Source: Clostridiales bacterium
GTDB taxonomy: Bacteria; Bacillota; Clostridia; Oscillospirales; Oscillospiraceae
Assembly (NCBI GenBank): GCA_021203325.1
Contig: JAJQBL010000098.1
Coordinates: 1-43,055, forward strand
Length of the DNA stretch: 43,055 bases
Direction: 5' to 3'
How positions within the stretch are numbered: the first letter of the stretch is position 1; every line of letters begins with the position of its first letter. Below are positions 1 to 10,365 of the stretch, piece after piece. Position numbers and translations under genes: made by a program. The notes under the pieces are model-generated. The model was not told the origin of the DNA, searched no databases, and saw only the letters and a program-made list of their open reading frames with translations.

Positions 1-33
1 CTAAGGAAAGTATTCTTTAAGTTGATGACATTG

Positions 34-147
34 CCTTTCAGGGGAGCCAATGACGCAGCAGTTACAACAACCTTTTTCCTCCCCTGAAAGGGTAGGAAGC
101 GCAGCGGAAATGCCGCTTGACGGCGGAGGGGGACCGGCGAAGCCGGT
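34..147. repeat. Intergenic inverted-repeat element (REP/MITE-like)
   Basis: A perfect 13-bp inverted repeat (CCTTTCAGGGGAG at 34-46, its complement at 79-91) is followed by a GC-rich hairpin, ACCGGC-GAA-GCCGGT at 133-147. The reading frame across it (50-259) has no ribosome binding site and looks like low-complexity translation, so I read the stretch as non-coding. Similar 'CTTCGCC' hairpins next to G-rich/C-rich arms are common between genes in gut Oscillospiraceae; that comparison is from memory. It may be a non-autonomous mobile element or an RNA structure. Bases 1-33 and 148-232 show nothing else. Confidence 0.45.
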
Positions 148-232
148 GTGGAGGGGTGTATCGCTTTCAGTCGGTGGCATTGCTCATAAAAGGCGTAACA
201 GGCCGATTTTTCGAAAAATACAGAAAACCGGT

Positions 233-260
233 TTGATTTTCCTCCCGCCTGTGCTATAAT
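233..260 (+). promoter_or_regulatory. Promoter of purB
   Basis: TTGATT at 233-238 and TATAAT at 255-260 are separated by 16 bp. A TG lies one base upstream of the -10 (extended -10). Transcription would start near 267, giving a leader of about 60 nt before the purB start at 331. Confidence 0.75.
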
Positions 261-330
261 AGAGGCTGGCAGTCCATCGGGCGGCGGGCGCACTGCCCGA
301 CTGAAACCACGACAAAGGATGAATGATACC

Positions 331-1770
331 ATGAAAAACAACTATGAAAGCCCTCTCTCCTCCCGCTACGCCAGCAGGGAGATGCAGTATATTTTTTCTC
401 CGGACAAAAAGTTCTCCACCTGGCGCAAGCTGTGGGTGGCCCTGGCCCGGGCGGAGATGGAGCTGGGCCTTCCCGTCACCCAGGAGCAGGTGGATGAGCT
501 GGAGGCTCACGCCGGCCCGGAGTTTATCGACTACGACGCCGCCGCCAAGTATGAGAAGGAGCTGCGTCACGACGTAATGGCCCACATCCACGCCTATGGC
601 GACCAGTGCCCCAAGGCCATGCCCATCATTCATCTGGGGGCCACCAGCTGCTATGTGGGGGACAACACCGATATTATCCTGATGAAAGAGGCGCTGGAGC
701 TGGTCCGGGATGAGCTGGTGCGGGTCATCGCCAACCTGGCTCAGTTTGCCCGGCAGTATGAGGCCCTGCCCACCCTGGGCTTCACCCACTTCCAGGCGGC
801 CCAGCTGACCACCGTGGGCAAGCGGGCCACCCTCTGGCTGAACGAGCTGCTGATGGACCTGCACGAGGTGGAGTACCGCATCAGCGACCTGAAGCTGCTG
901 GGCAGCAAGGGCACCACCGGCACCCAGGCCTCCTTCCTGGAGCTGTTCGAGGGCGACCATGAGAAGTGCCGCCAGCTGGAGCAGAAAATCGCCGCCGAGA
1001 TGGGCTTTGACGCGGTGGTGCCCGTGTCCGGCCAGACCTACAGCCGCAAGGTGGACACCTATGTGGTGAACACCCTGGCAGGCATCGCCCAGTCCTGCAG
1101 CAAGTTCGCCACCGACCTGCGGCTGCTGGCCCACATGAAGGAGATTGAGGAGCCCTTTGAGTCCAAGCAGATCGGTTCCTCCGCCATGCCCTACAAGCGC
1201 AACCCCATGCGCTGCGAGCGCATCTGCGCCCTGAGCCGCTATGTGCTGTCCGACGTGATGAACCCGGCCATCACCGCCTCCTCCCAGTGGTTTGAGCGGA
1301 CGCTGGACGACTCCGCCAACAAGCGCCTCTCCGTCCCCGAAGCCTTCCTGGCGGTGGACGCCTGCCTGCGCATCTACCAGAACATCACCTCCGGCATGGT
1401 GGTGCATGAAAAGGTCATCGAGAAGCACATCATGGAGGAGCTGCCCTTCATGGCCTCGGAAAACATCATGATGGACGCGGTGAAGAGGGGCGGCAACCGC
1501 CAGGAGCTGCACGAGCGCATCCGGCAGCACGCCCTGGAGGCGGGCCACAACGTCAAGGACCTGGGGCTGGAGAACAACCTCATCGACCTGATCGCCGCAG
1601 ACCCCATGTTCGGCATGACGAAGGAGGAGCTGTCCGCCCATCTGGAGCCGTCCAACTACATCGGCCGCTGCCCGGAGCAGGTGGAGGAGTTTTTGCAGGA
1701 GTGCGTCCAGCCGGTGCTGGAACAGTACGCCTCCGCCCTCACCGGGGAACAGGTGGAGCTGAGCGTCTGA
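331..1770 (+). CDS. purB: Adenylosuccinate lyase
   Basis: A 479-residue cytosolic homotetrameric lyase of the fumarase/aspartase superfamily. It cleaves SAICAR to AICAR in purine synthesis and adenylosuccinate to AMP, releasing fumarate in both. The family signature SSAMPYKRNP begins at about residue 283 and carries the catalytic serine on the flexible loop. HLGATSCYVGDNTD and the TxGKRA segment around residue 170 supply other substrate-binding parts. Length matches the longer clostridial PurB type. I chose ATG 331 because AAAGGA at 314-319 sits 11 bases before it; an in-frame ATG at 319 overlaps that site. It stands alone, not in a pur operon, and the transporter gene follows after 43 bp. 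Confidence 0.95.
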   Translation: MKNNYESPLSSRYASREMQYIFSPDKKFSTWRKLWVALARAEMELGLPVTQEQVDELEAHAGPEFIDYDAAAKYEKELRHDVMAHIHAYGDQCPKAMPIIHLGATSCYVGDNTDIILMKEALELVRDELVRVIANLAQFARQYEALPTLGFTHFQAAQLTTVGKRATLWLNELLMDLHEVEYRISDLKLLGSKGTTGTQASFLELFEGDHEKCRQLEQKIAAEMGFDAVVPVSGQTYSRKVDTYVVNTLAGIAQSCSKFATDLRLLAHMKEIEEPFESKQIGSSAMPYKRNPMRCERICALSRYVLSDVMNPAITASSQWFERTLDDSANKRLSVPEAFLAVDACLRIYQNITSGMVVHEKVIEKHIMEELPFMASENIMMDAVKRGGNRQELHERIRQHALEAGHNVKDLGLENNLIDLIAADPMFGMTKEELSAHLEPSNYIGRCPEQVEEFLQECVQPVLEQYASALTGEQVELSV

Positions 1771-1813
1771 CTGATTCTTTCACCGCAAACCCACAGACAG
1801 GAGGGAGTCGGCG

Positions 1814-3106
1814 TTGAAGCAAAACCCCAAATATAAGGATTATATGGCAGCGGGGCTGACAGGCTTTTTGATGATTGCCGCCAGCATTGCCATCTATTTC
1901 CTGTTCGCAAAAATGTCCTACTTTCTGGGTGCCCTGAAGAAACTGCTTGACATCCTCGCACCTTTCCTGATGGGCTTTGTAATCGCCTATCTGCTGGCGC
2001 CGTTGTATAATTACCTGCTGCGCAACCTGCGGGAGCTGCTGGGCTCCGTCATGCAGGAGCGGCGGGCCAAATCCATCGGCACGCTTATCTCCGTTCTGGC
2101 CTGTATTTTGGCCGGGATTCTGGTCATCAGCGGCCTGTTCGCCCTGGTCATCCCCCGGTTTGTGGAGAGCATTGTGGGGGTGGTCAACGCCATGCCCAGC
2201 TATCTGACCCGCATCGAGGCGTGGGCGAGGGAGGCCCTGGCGGACTATCCTGACATCTACGCCATGGTGGAGGACGTGCTGAACAACCTGTATGACTCCC
2301 TGGTCAACTGGGCCACCAGCGACCTGCTGCCCAGCTTACAGAGCGTCTCCGAAGGGCTCGACGGCGTTTCCTCCCTGGTCAGCGCCCTGTTTTCCGGCCT
2401 GATGGCCGCCGTGACCGCCATCAAGAACCTTGTGCTGGGCTTCATCGTGGCCGCCTATCTGCTGATAGAAAAAACCACCATGATCGGCCAGATCAAGCAG
2501 ATGACTTACGCCCTCTTCGGCCCGAAGCGGGGCAATCAAATCGTCTACCGGATGCGCTACACCAACCAGGTGATGGGCGGCTTTATCCGGGGCAAGCTGC
2601 TGGACTCCCTGATCATCGGCATCATCTGCTTCATCGGGGTCAGCATCATGCGGATGCCCTACCCCACCCTGATCAGCGTCATCATCGGCGTCACCAACAT
2701 CATTCCCTTCTTTGGCCCCTTCATCGGCGCGATTCCCTGCGCGGTGCTGGTTTTGATGTACAGCCCCATTCAGATGGTCTACTTTGTCATCTTCATCCTG
2801 ATTTTGCAGCAGTTCGACGGCAACATCCTGGGGCCGAAGATTCTGGGCAACACCACGGGGCTTTCCTCCTTCTGGGTGTTGTTCTCCATCATCTTCTTCG
2901 GCGGGCTGTTCGGCTTTGCCGGGATGCTGCTGGGTGTGCCGCTGTTCGCCGTCATCTACTCCCTGGTGTCCGACTTCGTCAGCGCCAGGCTGTCCAAACG
3001 GAAGCTGTCCCTGCTGCCGGACGATTATATCAACCTGGACGAGGTGGAGCAGCAGCCGGACGGCGAGTATAAATACCCGAAGATGAAGGACCCCACCCGG
3101 AAATAG
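1814..3106 (+). CDS. AI-2E family transporter (PerM/YtvI-like membrane protein)
   Basis: A 430-residue integral membrane protein of the AI-2 exporter (DUF20/PerM) family. Hydrophobic segments lie near residues 10-35, 40-60, 85-115 and 195-220, with a dense C-terminal block at about 255-375. The family core is visible as FGPFIGAIP followed by a QQFDGNILGPKILG segment. Members include the E. coli AI-2 exporter TqsA, sodium/proton antiporters and sporulation protein YtvI, so the substrate cannot be assigned. The C-terminal tail is charged and cytosolic. The start is TTG 1814, preceded by AGGAGG at 1799-1804 with 9-base spacing. It may be cotranscribed with purB, since no terminator separates them. 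Confidence 0.85.
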   Translation: MKQNPKYKDYMAAGLTGFLMIAASIAIYFLFAKMSYFLGALKKLLDILAPFLMGFVIAYLLAPLYNYLLRNLRELLGSVMQERRAKSIGTLISVLACILAGILVISGLFALVIPRFVESIVGVVNAMPSYLTRIEAWAREALADYPDIYAMVEDVLNNLYDSLVNWATSDLLPSLQSVSEGLDGVSSLVSALFSGLMAAVTAIKNLVLGFIVAAYLLIEKTTMIGQIKQMTYALFGPKRGNQIVYRMRYTNQVMGGFIRGKLLDSLIIGIICFIGVSIMRMPYPTLISVIIGVTNIIPFFGPFIGAIPCAVLVLMYSPIQMVYFVIFILILQQFDGNILGPKILGNTTGLSSFWVLFSIIFFGGLFGFAGMLLGVPLFAVIYSLVSDFVSARLSKRKLSLLPDDYINLDEVEQQPDGEYKYPKMKDPTRK

Positions 3107-3143
3107 GGGCATCCGTTCTTTCGTCATAAAATCAGCAGGGAAG

Positions 3144-3184
3144 CAGGCTTTTGCCCGGCAGGGGCAGGAGCCTGTTTTCTTTTT
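3144..3184 (+). terminator. Rho-independent terminator after the AI-2E transporter gene
   Basis: CAGGCT at 3144-3149 pairs with AGCCTG at 3169-3174, with further GCCC/GGGC pairing inside. TTTTCTTTTT follows. It ends the purB-transporter unit. Confidence 0.75.
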
Positions 3185-3225
3185 CTATTCCTGTCGAAGG
3201 AACGCGGTTCCCCAAATCATGCGTA

Positions 3226-3254
3226 TTGAAAAATGTGGCGGAATAAAGTATAAT
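3226..3254 (+). promoter_or_regulatory. Promoter of the pepF-like gene
   Basis: TTGAAA at 3226-3231, a 17-bp spacer, and a perfect TATAAT at 3249-3254, about 50 bases before the start codon. Confidence 0.8.
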
Positions 3255-3309
3255 CGTCTTATCCTGCGCCGCTCCGCCGGGGCTGCGCTGTACTATGGAG
3301 GAACTCAAC

Positions 3310-5012
3310 ATGAAATTTTCAGAGATGAAATACGAGCGCCCGAATCTGGATGCGCTGAAAGGGGAGCTGTCCGCCCTGACGGACCGGCTGAAAAATGCGG
3401 CGGACTACGAGGCCGCAAAGCAGGTGTTCCTGGAGATGGAGACGCTGGAACGGCACATCTCCACCAAGTCCACCCTGGCCAGCGTCCGGCACTCCATCGA
3501 CACCCGGGACGCCTTCTATGACGGAGAATCCAAATTCTGGAACGCCGCCATGCCGGAGCTGCAGGCCCACAGCCAGGCGTGGACGCTGGCGCTGCTGAAC
3601 AGCCCCTTCCGGGCCGACTTTGCCCGGGAGTACGGCGAGCTGATGTTCACCAATGCGGAGCTGGGGCTGAAAGCCTTCTCCCCGGAGATCGTCCCGGAAT
3701 TGCAGCAGGAGAACGACCTGACCCAGGAGTATGAAAAGCTGCTGGCCTCCGCCCAGGTGCCCTTTGAGGGGAGAACCTACACCCTGAGCCAGATGACCCC
3801 TTCAAGAACGACCCGGACGACGACCGCCGTCTGGCGGCCTGGAAGGCGGAGGGCCAGTGGTACAAGGACCATCAGGAGAAAATGGACACCATCTATGACC
3901 GGCTGGTACACCTCCGGGACACCATGGGCAAAAAGATGGGCTACGAGGGCTACACCACCCTGGGCTACTACCGCATGGGCCGCAACTGCTACACCAAGGA
4001 GGACGTGGAGAAGTTCCGGGCTGCCGTGGTGAAGTACCTGGTGCCCGTAGCCGACAGCATCTACCGGGAGCAGGCCAAACGCCTGGGGAAGGAATACCCC
4101 ATGAGCTTTGCGGACAACGCTCTGGAGTTCCGTTCCGGCAACCCCCGGCCCAAGGGGTCTGCGGAGGACATTCTGGCCCAGGGAAGGAAGTTCTATGACG
4201 AGCTGAGCCCGGAGATCGGCGCCTTCTTCCGCACCACGCTGGACGGGGAGCTGCTGGACGTGCTCAGCACCGAGGGCAAGGCCGGGGGCGGCTACTGCAC
4301 CAGCATCCCGGACTACGGGGTCCCCTTCATCTTTGCCAACTTCAACGGCACCCAGGGGGACGTTGAGGTGGTGACCCATGAGGCGGGCCACGCCTTTGCC
4401 TGGTACACCAACCGGGACCGGGTGCCCATGGCCTCCTGCTGGCCCAGCATGGAGGCCTGCGAGGTCCACTCCATGTCCATGGAGTTCTTCGCCTGGCCCT
4501 GGGCGGAGGGCTTCTTCGGGGAGGACACCCGGAAGTTCTATTACAGTCACCTGGCCGGCGCATTGACCTTCATCCCCTACGGCACATTGGTGGACCGCTT
4601 CCAGCACATCGTCTATGAGCAGCCCGACCTGATCCCCGCCCAGCGTCACGGGGTCTGGAAGGAGCTGATGGGGGTCTATATGCCCTGGATGCGGCTGGAT
4701 GGGGAAATTCCCTTCTACAGCGAGGGAGAGCATTGGCAGCTGAAACACCACATCTATTCCTCCCCCTTCTATTATATTGATTACTGCCTGGCCCAGACGG
4801 TGTCCCTGGAGTTCTGGGCCATGATTCAGAAGAATTTGCCCGATGCCTGGCAGCACTACATGGCCTACACCAAACAGGGGGGCTGCGCCACCTTCACTGA
4901 ACTGCTGAAAAATGCCGGACTGGAGAGCCCCTTCGACGAGAACTGCCTCCGGGAGGTCAGCCAGGCCGCCCGGGAATGGCTGGCAAACTTTGACCTGACA
5001 GGCATCGTCTGA
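3310..5012 (+). pseudogene. M3 family oligoendopeptidase (PepF-like), frameshifted
   Basis: A zinc oligopeptidase gene split over two frames. The first part (from ATG 3310, RBS GGAGGA at 3297-3302) matches the helical N-terminal lobe of M3 peptidases up to ...TLSQMTP. The frame then shifts at CCCC 3797-3800. Adding one C restores FKNDPDDDRRLAAW and a continuous protein of about 567 residues, the usual family length. The second frame carries the catalytic domain: zinc motif HEAGH (4377-4391) and the downstream glutamate helix EVHSMSMEFF. All active-site residues are intact, so this is either a sequencing or assembly error in a homopolymer or a recent inactivation. Re-initiation at ATG 3882 could yield a 376-residue fragment lacking the N-terminal lobe. 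Intact members degrade cytosolic peptides. Confidence 0.85.
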
Positions 5013-5046
5013 CCGGGCGGGGGAACTGCCCGTTCCTCTTCAAACA

Positions 5047-5087
5047 CGCCTGCCGCTTCGCCCTGTGCGGAGCGGCAGGCGCGCTTT
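5047..5087 (+). terminator. Terminator after the pepF-like gene
   Basis: An 11-bp perfect stem, CGCCTGCCGCT (5047-5057) with AGCGGCAGGCG (5071-5081), followed by CGCTTTT. Confidence 0.7.
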
Positions 5088-5115
5088 TGCCCCGGTGTGC
5101 CCGCCGGGGCCGCCC

Positions 5116-5144
5116 TTGCAAAAGCAAACCGTTTATGCTATAGT
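5116..5144 (+). promoter_or_regulatory. Promoter of the topoisomerase A gene
   Basis: TTGCAA at 5116-5121, 17 bp, and TATAGT at 5139-5144 with an extended TGC. The predicted RNA start near 5151 argues against the upstream in-frame TTG at 5156 as initiator. Confidence 0.65.
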
Positions 5145-5176
5145 AAGGGCAAGAATTGGAACAACTGGTGAATCGT

Positions 5177-7417
5177 ATGAAAAAATCCGACAAAACGACA
5201 AAAAAAGCCTCCCGAACGGGAGGGGAAAACGTGATGGGCCTCCACGCGGAGGTGCTGGAGCAGCCCGTCACCGAGACGCTGGAAATCAACTATATGCCCT
5301 ACGCCATGAGCGTCATCATCTCCCGGGCCATCCCGGAGATCGACGGCTTCAAGCCCTCCCACCGGAAGCTGCTGTACACCATGTACCAGATGCACCTGCT
5401 GAACGGCCCCCGGACCAAGAGCGCCAACGTGGTGGGCTCCACCATGAAGCTGAACCCCCACGGCGACGCCGCCATCTACGACACCATGGTGCGCCTGAGC
5501 CGGGGCTACGGCGCCCTGCTGCACCCCCTGGTGGACTCCAAGGGCAACTTTGGCAAGGTGTATTCCAGAGATATGGTGTGCGCCGCCAGCCGGTATACCG
5601 AGGTACGCCTCGCCCCCATCTGCGCCGAGTTCTTCCGGGACATCGACAAGGACACCGTGGACATGGTGCCCAACTACGACGGCAAGCTGCTGGAGCCCAC
5701 CCTCCTGCCCACCACCTTCCCCAACGTGCTGGTGGCGGCCAACCAGGGCATCGCCGTGGGCATGGCCTCCAACATCTGCGGCTTCAACCTGGAGGAGGTC
5801 TGCGACGCCGCCATTGCCCGCATCAAAAACCCGGACTGCGACCTGCTGGAAATCATGAAGGCCCCGGACTTCCCCACCGGCGGCCAGCTCCTCTACGACC
5901 GGGCGGCCCTGGAGGAGGTCTACCGCACCGGCCGGGGCAGCCTGAAGGTGCGGGGCCGGTGGAAGTACGACAAAAAGGAAAACGTGGTGGAGATCTACGA
6001 GATCCCCTACTCCACCACGGTGGAGGCCATCATGGACAAGGTGGCCGAGCTGGTGAAGGCGGGCAAAGTTAAGGAAATCAGCGATATGCGGGACGAAACC
6101 GACCTGTCCGGCCTGAAACTGGCCATCGACCTGAAACGGGGCACCGACCCGGACAAACTGATGGCCAAGCTGTGCAGGCTGACCCCCCTCCAGGACAACT
6201 TCGCCTGCAACTTCAACATCCTCATCGAGGGCACCCCCCATGTCATGGGGGTGGGCCAGATTCTGGAGGAGTGGACGGCCTGGCGCACCCAATGCGTCCG
6301 CCGCCGGGCCACCTTTGACCGGGACAAGAAGGCGGAAAAGCTCCACCTCCTGAAAGGTCTGCGGAAAATCCTGCTGGACATCGACAAGGCCATCCGCATC
6401 ATCCGGGAGACGGAGTCCGACGCGGAGGTGATTCCCAACCTGATGATCGGCTTCGGCATCGACAAGGTGCAGGCAGAGTATGTGGCGGAGATCAAGCTGC
6501 GCAACATCAACAAGGAGTTCATCCTGAAACGCACCGCCGAGGTGGATCAGCTGGAGGAGGAGATCGCCGACCTGGAGGACCTCATCAGCCATCCCAAGCG
6601 GCTCCAGCGGGTCATCATCAAGGAGCTTCAGGAGGTCAAGAAGCAGTACGCCGTTCCCCGCCGCACGGAAATTCTTTACGACTACACCGAGGACGCGGAA
6701 ACGGAGGAGCCGGAGCAGAACGCCTATCCGGTGAACGTGTTCCTGTCCAGAGAGGGATACCTGAAAAAAATCACCCCCCTGAGCCTGCGGATGTCCGGCG
6801 AACAGAAGTATAAGGAGGGGGACGGCCCCAGCCAGCAGTGGGAGTGCCAGAGCACCGACGAGCTGATGGTGTTCACCGACCGGCAGCAGGTGTATAAAAC
6901 CCGGCTGGACCAGTTCGCCGACAGCAAGGCCAGCCTCCTGGGGGACTATCTGCCCACCAAACTGGGGATGGACAGGGACGAGCGGGCCATTTGGGCCTGC
7001 CTGCCCGGAGACTACAGCGGCAGCCTGCTGTTCTTCTACGAGAACGGCAAGGCGGGCCGGGTGGAGCTGGCGAAATACCAGACCGTCACCAACCGGAAGA
7101 AGCTCACCGGGGCCTACAGCGACAAGAGCCCCCTGAAAGCAATCTTCCTTCTCCGGGAGGACACGGAGCTGGCGGTGTACTCCACCGAGGGGCGGTGCCT
7201 GCTGTTCAACACGGCGGTGCTGCTGCCCAAGACCACCCGGAACACCCAGGGGGTCAGCGTCCTGACCCTGAAAAAGGAAAAATATGTGCTGGACACGGTG
7301 AAGCGGGCGGAGGACACCCCCATCGTCAACCGCACCCGCTACCGCACCCGGACGATCCCCTCCGCCGGCGCGTTGCTGAAACCGGAGGACCGGGGGGAGG
7401 AGCAGCTGTCCCTGTGA
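5177..7417 (+). CDS. DNA topoisomerase (ATP-hydrolysing) subunit A, atypical GyrA/ParC-like
   Basis: The breakage-rejoining subunit of a type IIA topoisomerase, about 746 residues. The winged-helix domain has PEIDGFKPSHRKLLYTMY, a variant of the usual PDxRDGLKPVxRR. The catalytic tyrosine is in ASRYTEVRL (Y140). The tower and coiled coil follow at about 330-520, and a short divergent C-terminal domain to the end. No GyrA-box (QRRGGKG-like) is visible, which points to decatenation or relaxation rather than supercoiling. The partner ATPase subunit is not in the window. Start is uncertain: ATG 5177 has a weak GGTGA site and gives a lysine-rich N-terminus; ATG 5234 has a stronger GGAGGGG site (5219-5225). 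It may be cotranscribed with the small gene 35 bp downstream. Confidence 0.85.
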   Translation: MKKSDKTTKKASRTGGENVMGLHAEVLEQPVTETLEINYMPYAMSVIISRAIPEIDGFKPSHRKLLYTMYQMHLLNGPRTKSANVVGSTMKLNPHGDAAIYDTMVRLSRGYGALLHPLVDSKGNFGKVYSRDMVCAASRYTEVRLAPICAEFFRDIDKDTVDMVPNYDGKLLEPTLLPTTFPNVLVAANQGIAVGMASNICGFNLEEVCDAAIARIKNPDCDLLEIMKAPDFPTGGQLLYDRAALEEVYRTGRGSLKVRGRWKYDKKENVVEIYEIPYSTTVEAIMDKVAELVKAGKVKEISDMRDETDLSGLKLAIDLKRGTDPDKLMAKLCRLTPLQDNFACNFNILIEGTPHVMGVGQILEEWTAWRTQCVRRRATFDRDKKAEKLHLLKGLRKILLDIDKAIRIIRETESDAEVIPNLMIGFGIDKVQAEYVAEIKLRNINKEFILKRTAEVDQLEEEIADLEDLISHPKRLQRVIIKELQEVKKQYAVPRRTEILYDYTEDAETEEPEQNAYPVNVFLSREGYLKKITPLSLRMSGEQKYKEGDGPSQQWECQSTDELMVFTDRQQVYKTRLDQFADSKASLLGDYLPTKLGMDRDERAIWACLPGDYSGSLLFFYENGKAGRVELAKYQTVTNRKKLTGAYSDKSPLKAIFLLREDTELAVYSTEGRCLLFNTAVLLPKTTRNTQGVSVLTLKKEKYVLDTVKRAEDTPIVNRTRYRTRTIPSAGALLKPEDRGEEQLSL

Positions 7418-7452
7418 CCGCTGCGCGACAAACGGAAAAGGAGGTGCGTCTC

Positions 7453-7632
7453 ATGGCGCTCAGTGACCCGGTACGGTATACCGTCCTGAAGCTGGACGGC
7501 GATTATGCCTGGCTCCGCAGGCAGGATAACCCCGCGGCGGAGCCGATCATGGTGGCCCAGGCCCTGCTGCCTGCGGAAATCACCGAGGGCTGCACGGTGC
7601 AGAAGGTGTTCTTTGACTATTCGATGGTGTAA
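7453..7632 (+). CDS. Small conserved protein, 59 aa, DUF3006-like
   Basis: I do not recognise this protein with certainty. It begins at ATG 7453 behind a strong AAGGAGGTG ribosome binding site, and a terminator follows 26 bp after its stop, so it is a credible gene. The pattern VLKLDGDYAWL, then ALLPAEITEGCTV and an aromatic C-terminus, resembles the short beta-barrel DUF3006 proteins, whose role is unknown. There is no signal peptide or membrane segment. Its position directly after the topoisomerase subunit suggests cotranscription, but no functional link can be inferred. Confidence 0.7.
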   Translation: MALSDPVRYTVLKLDGDYAWLRRQDNPAAEPIMVAQALLPAEITEGCTVQKVFFDYSMV

Positions 7633-7657
7633 CCGGAAGCTATATGATAATGTATCA

Positions 7658-7696
7658 GGCGGCGTCTGTCGGAGATTCGGCAGACGCCGCCGTTTT
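7658..7696 (+). terminator. Terminator of the topoisomerase operon
   Basis: An 11-bp perfect stem, GGCGGCGTCTG (7658-7668) with CAGACGCCGCC (7681-7691), then GTTTT. Confidence 0.75.
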
Positions 7697-7700
7697 GCAC

Positions 7701-7730
7701 AAAAAAGCGGCGGCCCCGATTGGGGCCGCC
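7701..7730 (-). terminator. Terminator of glnN
   Basis: A 9-bp stem, GGCGGCCCC/GGGGCCGCC (7709-7717, 7722-7730). On the minus strand it is followed by GCTTTTTT (plus-strand A-run at 7701-7706). It insulates glnN from the convergent topoisomerase operon. Confidence 0.85.
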
Positions 7731-7772
7731 TGAAAAAAGGGGTAAAACCGAAACGCGAAGGAAAGGGGAACC

Positions 7773-9872
<2,100 letters not shown>

Positions 9873-9930
9873 TCTACACTCAACCCTTTCACAATAATGG
9901 TTGGACAGCACCGATAAAATCATATCCATG

Positions 9931-9978
9931 AAAAAAGACAATGGCACCAATAACAGCGTTATCCGGGACGCCATTGTC
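9931..9978 (-). terminator. Attenuator (intrinsic terminator) in the glnN leader
   Basis: On the minus strand GACAATGGC (9978-9970) pairs with GCCATTGTC (9945-9937). A further nested stem, ATAAC-GCT-GTTAT, sits in the loop, and TTTTTT follows (9936-9931). It lies downstream of the glnN promoter and about 60 nt before the glnN start codon, so it must be read through for expression. The upstream leader 9979-10049 would hold the sensing or antiterminator structure; I could not resolve an alternative fold by eye. Confidence 0.85.
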
Positions 9979-10055
9979 ACGTTTCATGAGGTTTTATCCG
10001 TCTGTACCAGGTCTGCTGCTGGATGTTTTGCACGTGAGTTTGAATCACTATGCAT

Positions 10056-10084
10056 ACTATAGCGCAACTTCCGGAATTATGCAA
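10056..10084 (-). promoter_or_regulatory. Promoter of glnN
   Basis: On the minus strand, TTGCAT (10084-10079), a 17-bp spacer and TATAGT (10061-10056). Transcription would start near 10049, upstream of the attenuator. Confidence 0.65.
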
Positions 10085-10206
10085 GGGCTTTGCAGGAGAT
10101 TTTTTGGATTCATTCAAATTCACCCGAAATGCCGCCGAAACCGGGGCCTGTTTTTAGAAAATGTGACGGAACGTGGAAAACGGCGGTCAAAAAGCCGGGA
10201 AAAAAC

Positions 10207-10234
10207 TTGACAGAAACCGCATTTGGTGTATACT
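10207..10234 (+). promoter_or_regulatory. Promoter of the glnA cluster
   Basis: Consensus TTGACA at 10207-10212, 16 bp, and TATACT at 10229-10234. The start would be near 10241, leaving a leader of about 125 nt. The 120 bp between this promoter and the divergent glnN promoter show no obvious operator palindrome. Confidence 0.8.
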
Positions 10235-10245
10235 GAGTAAGGATG

Positions 10246-10353
10246 GCGCTCCGGCTGAATTTGCAAGTTCCGGGCGCACAACATTCATTTTGTTTCGCCT
10301 TACAGGATCCCTGCCCCGCTGCCGGGCCGACAGGCCGGCCGCAGGCAGGAGAA
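10246..10353 (+). promoter_or_regulatory. Structured 5' leader of glnA
   Basis: Two hairpins are visible. GCGC-T-CCGG (10246-10254) pairs with CCGGGCGC (10270-10277). Further down, CCTGCC pairs with GGCAGG around a nested GGCC/GGCC stem just before the ribosome binding site. Neither is followed by a U-run, so this is not an intrinsic attenuator; control of ribosome access is possible but unproven. Confidence 0.4.
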
Positions 10354-10365
10354 CAGGAGAGAGCA

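Noticed and set aside
50-259. A 69-codon plus-strand frame at the window start
   Set aside because: No ribosome binding site; it runs through an inverted-repeat element and the purB promoter.
10020-10365. Glutamine riboswitch upstream of glnN or glnA
   Set aside because: Known glutamine riboswitches are essentially cyanobacterial or marine, and I could not match their conserved cores here.
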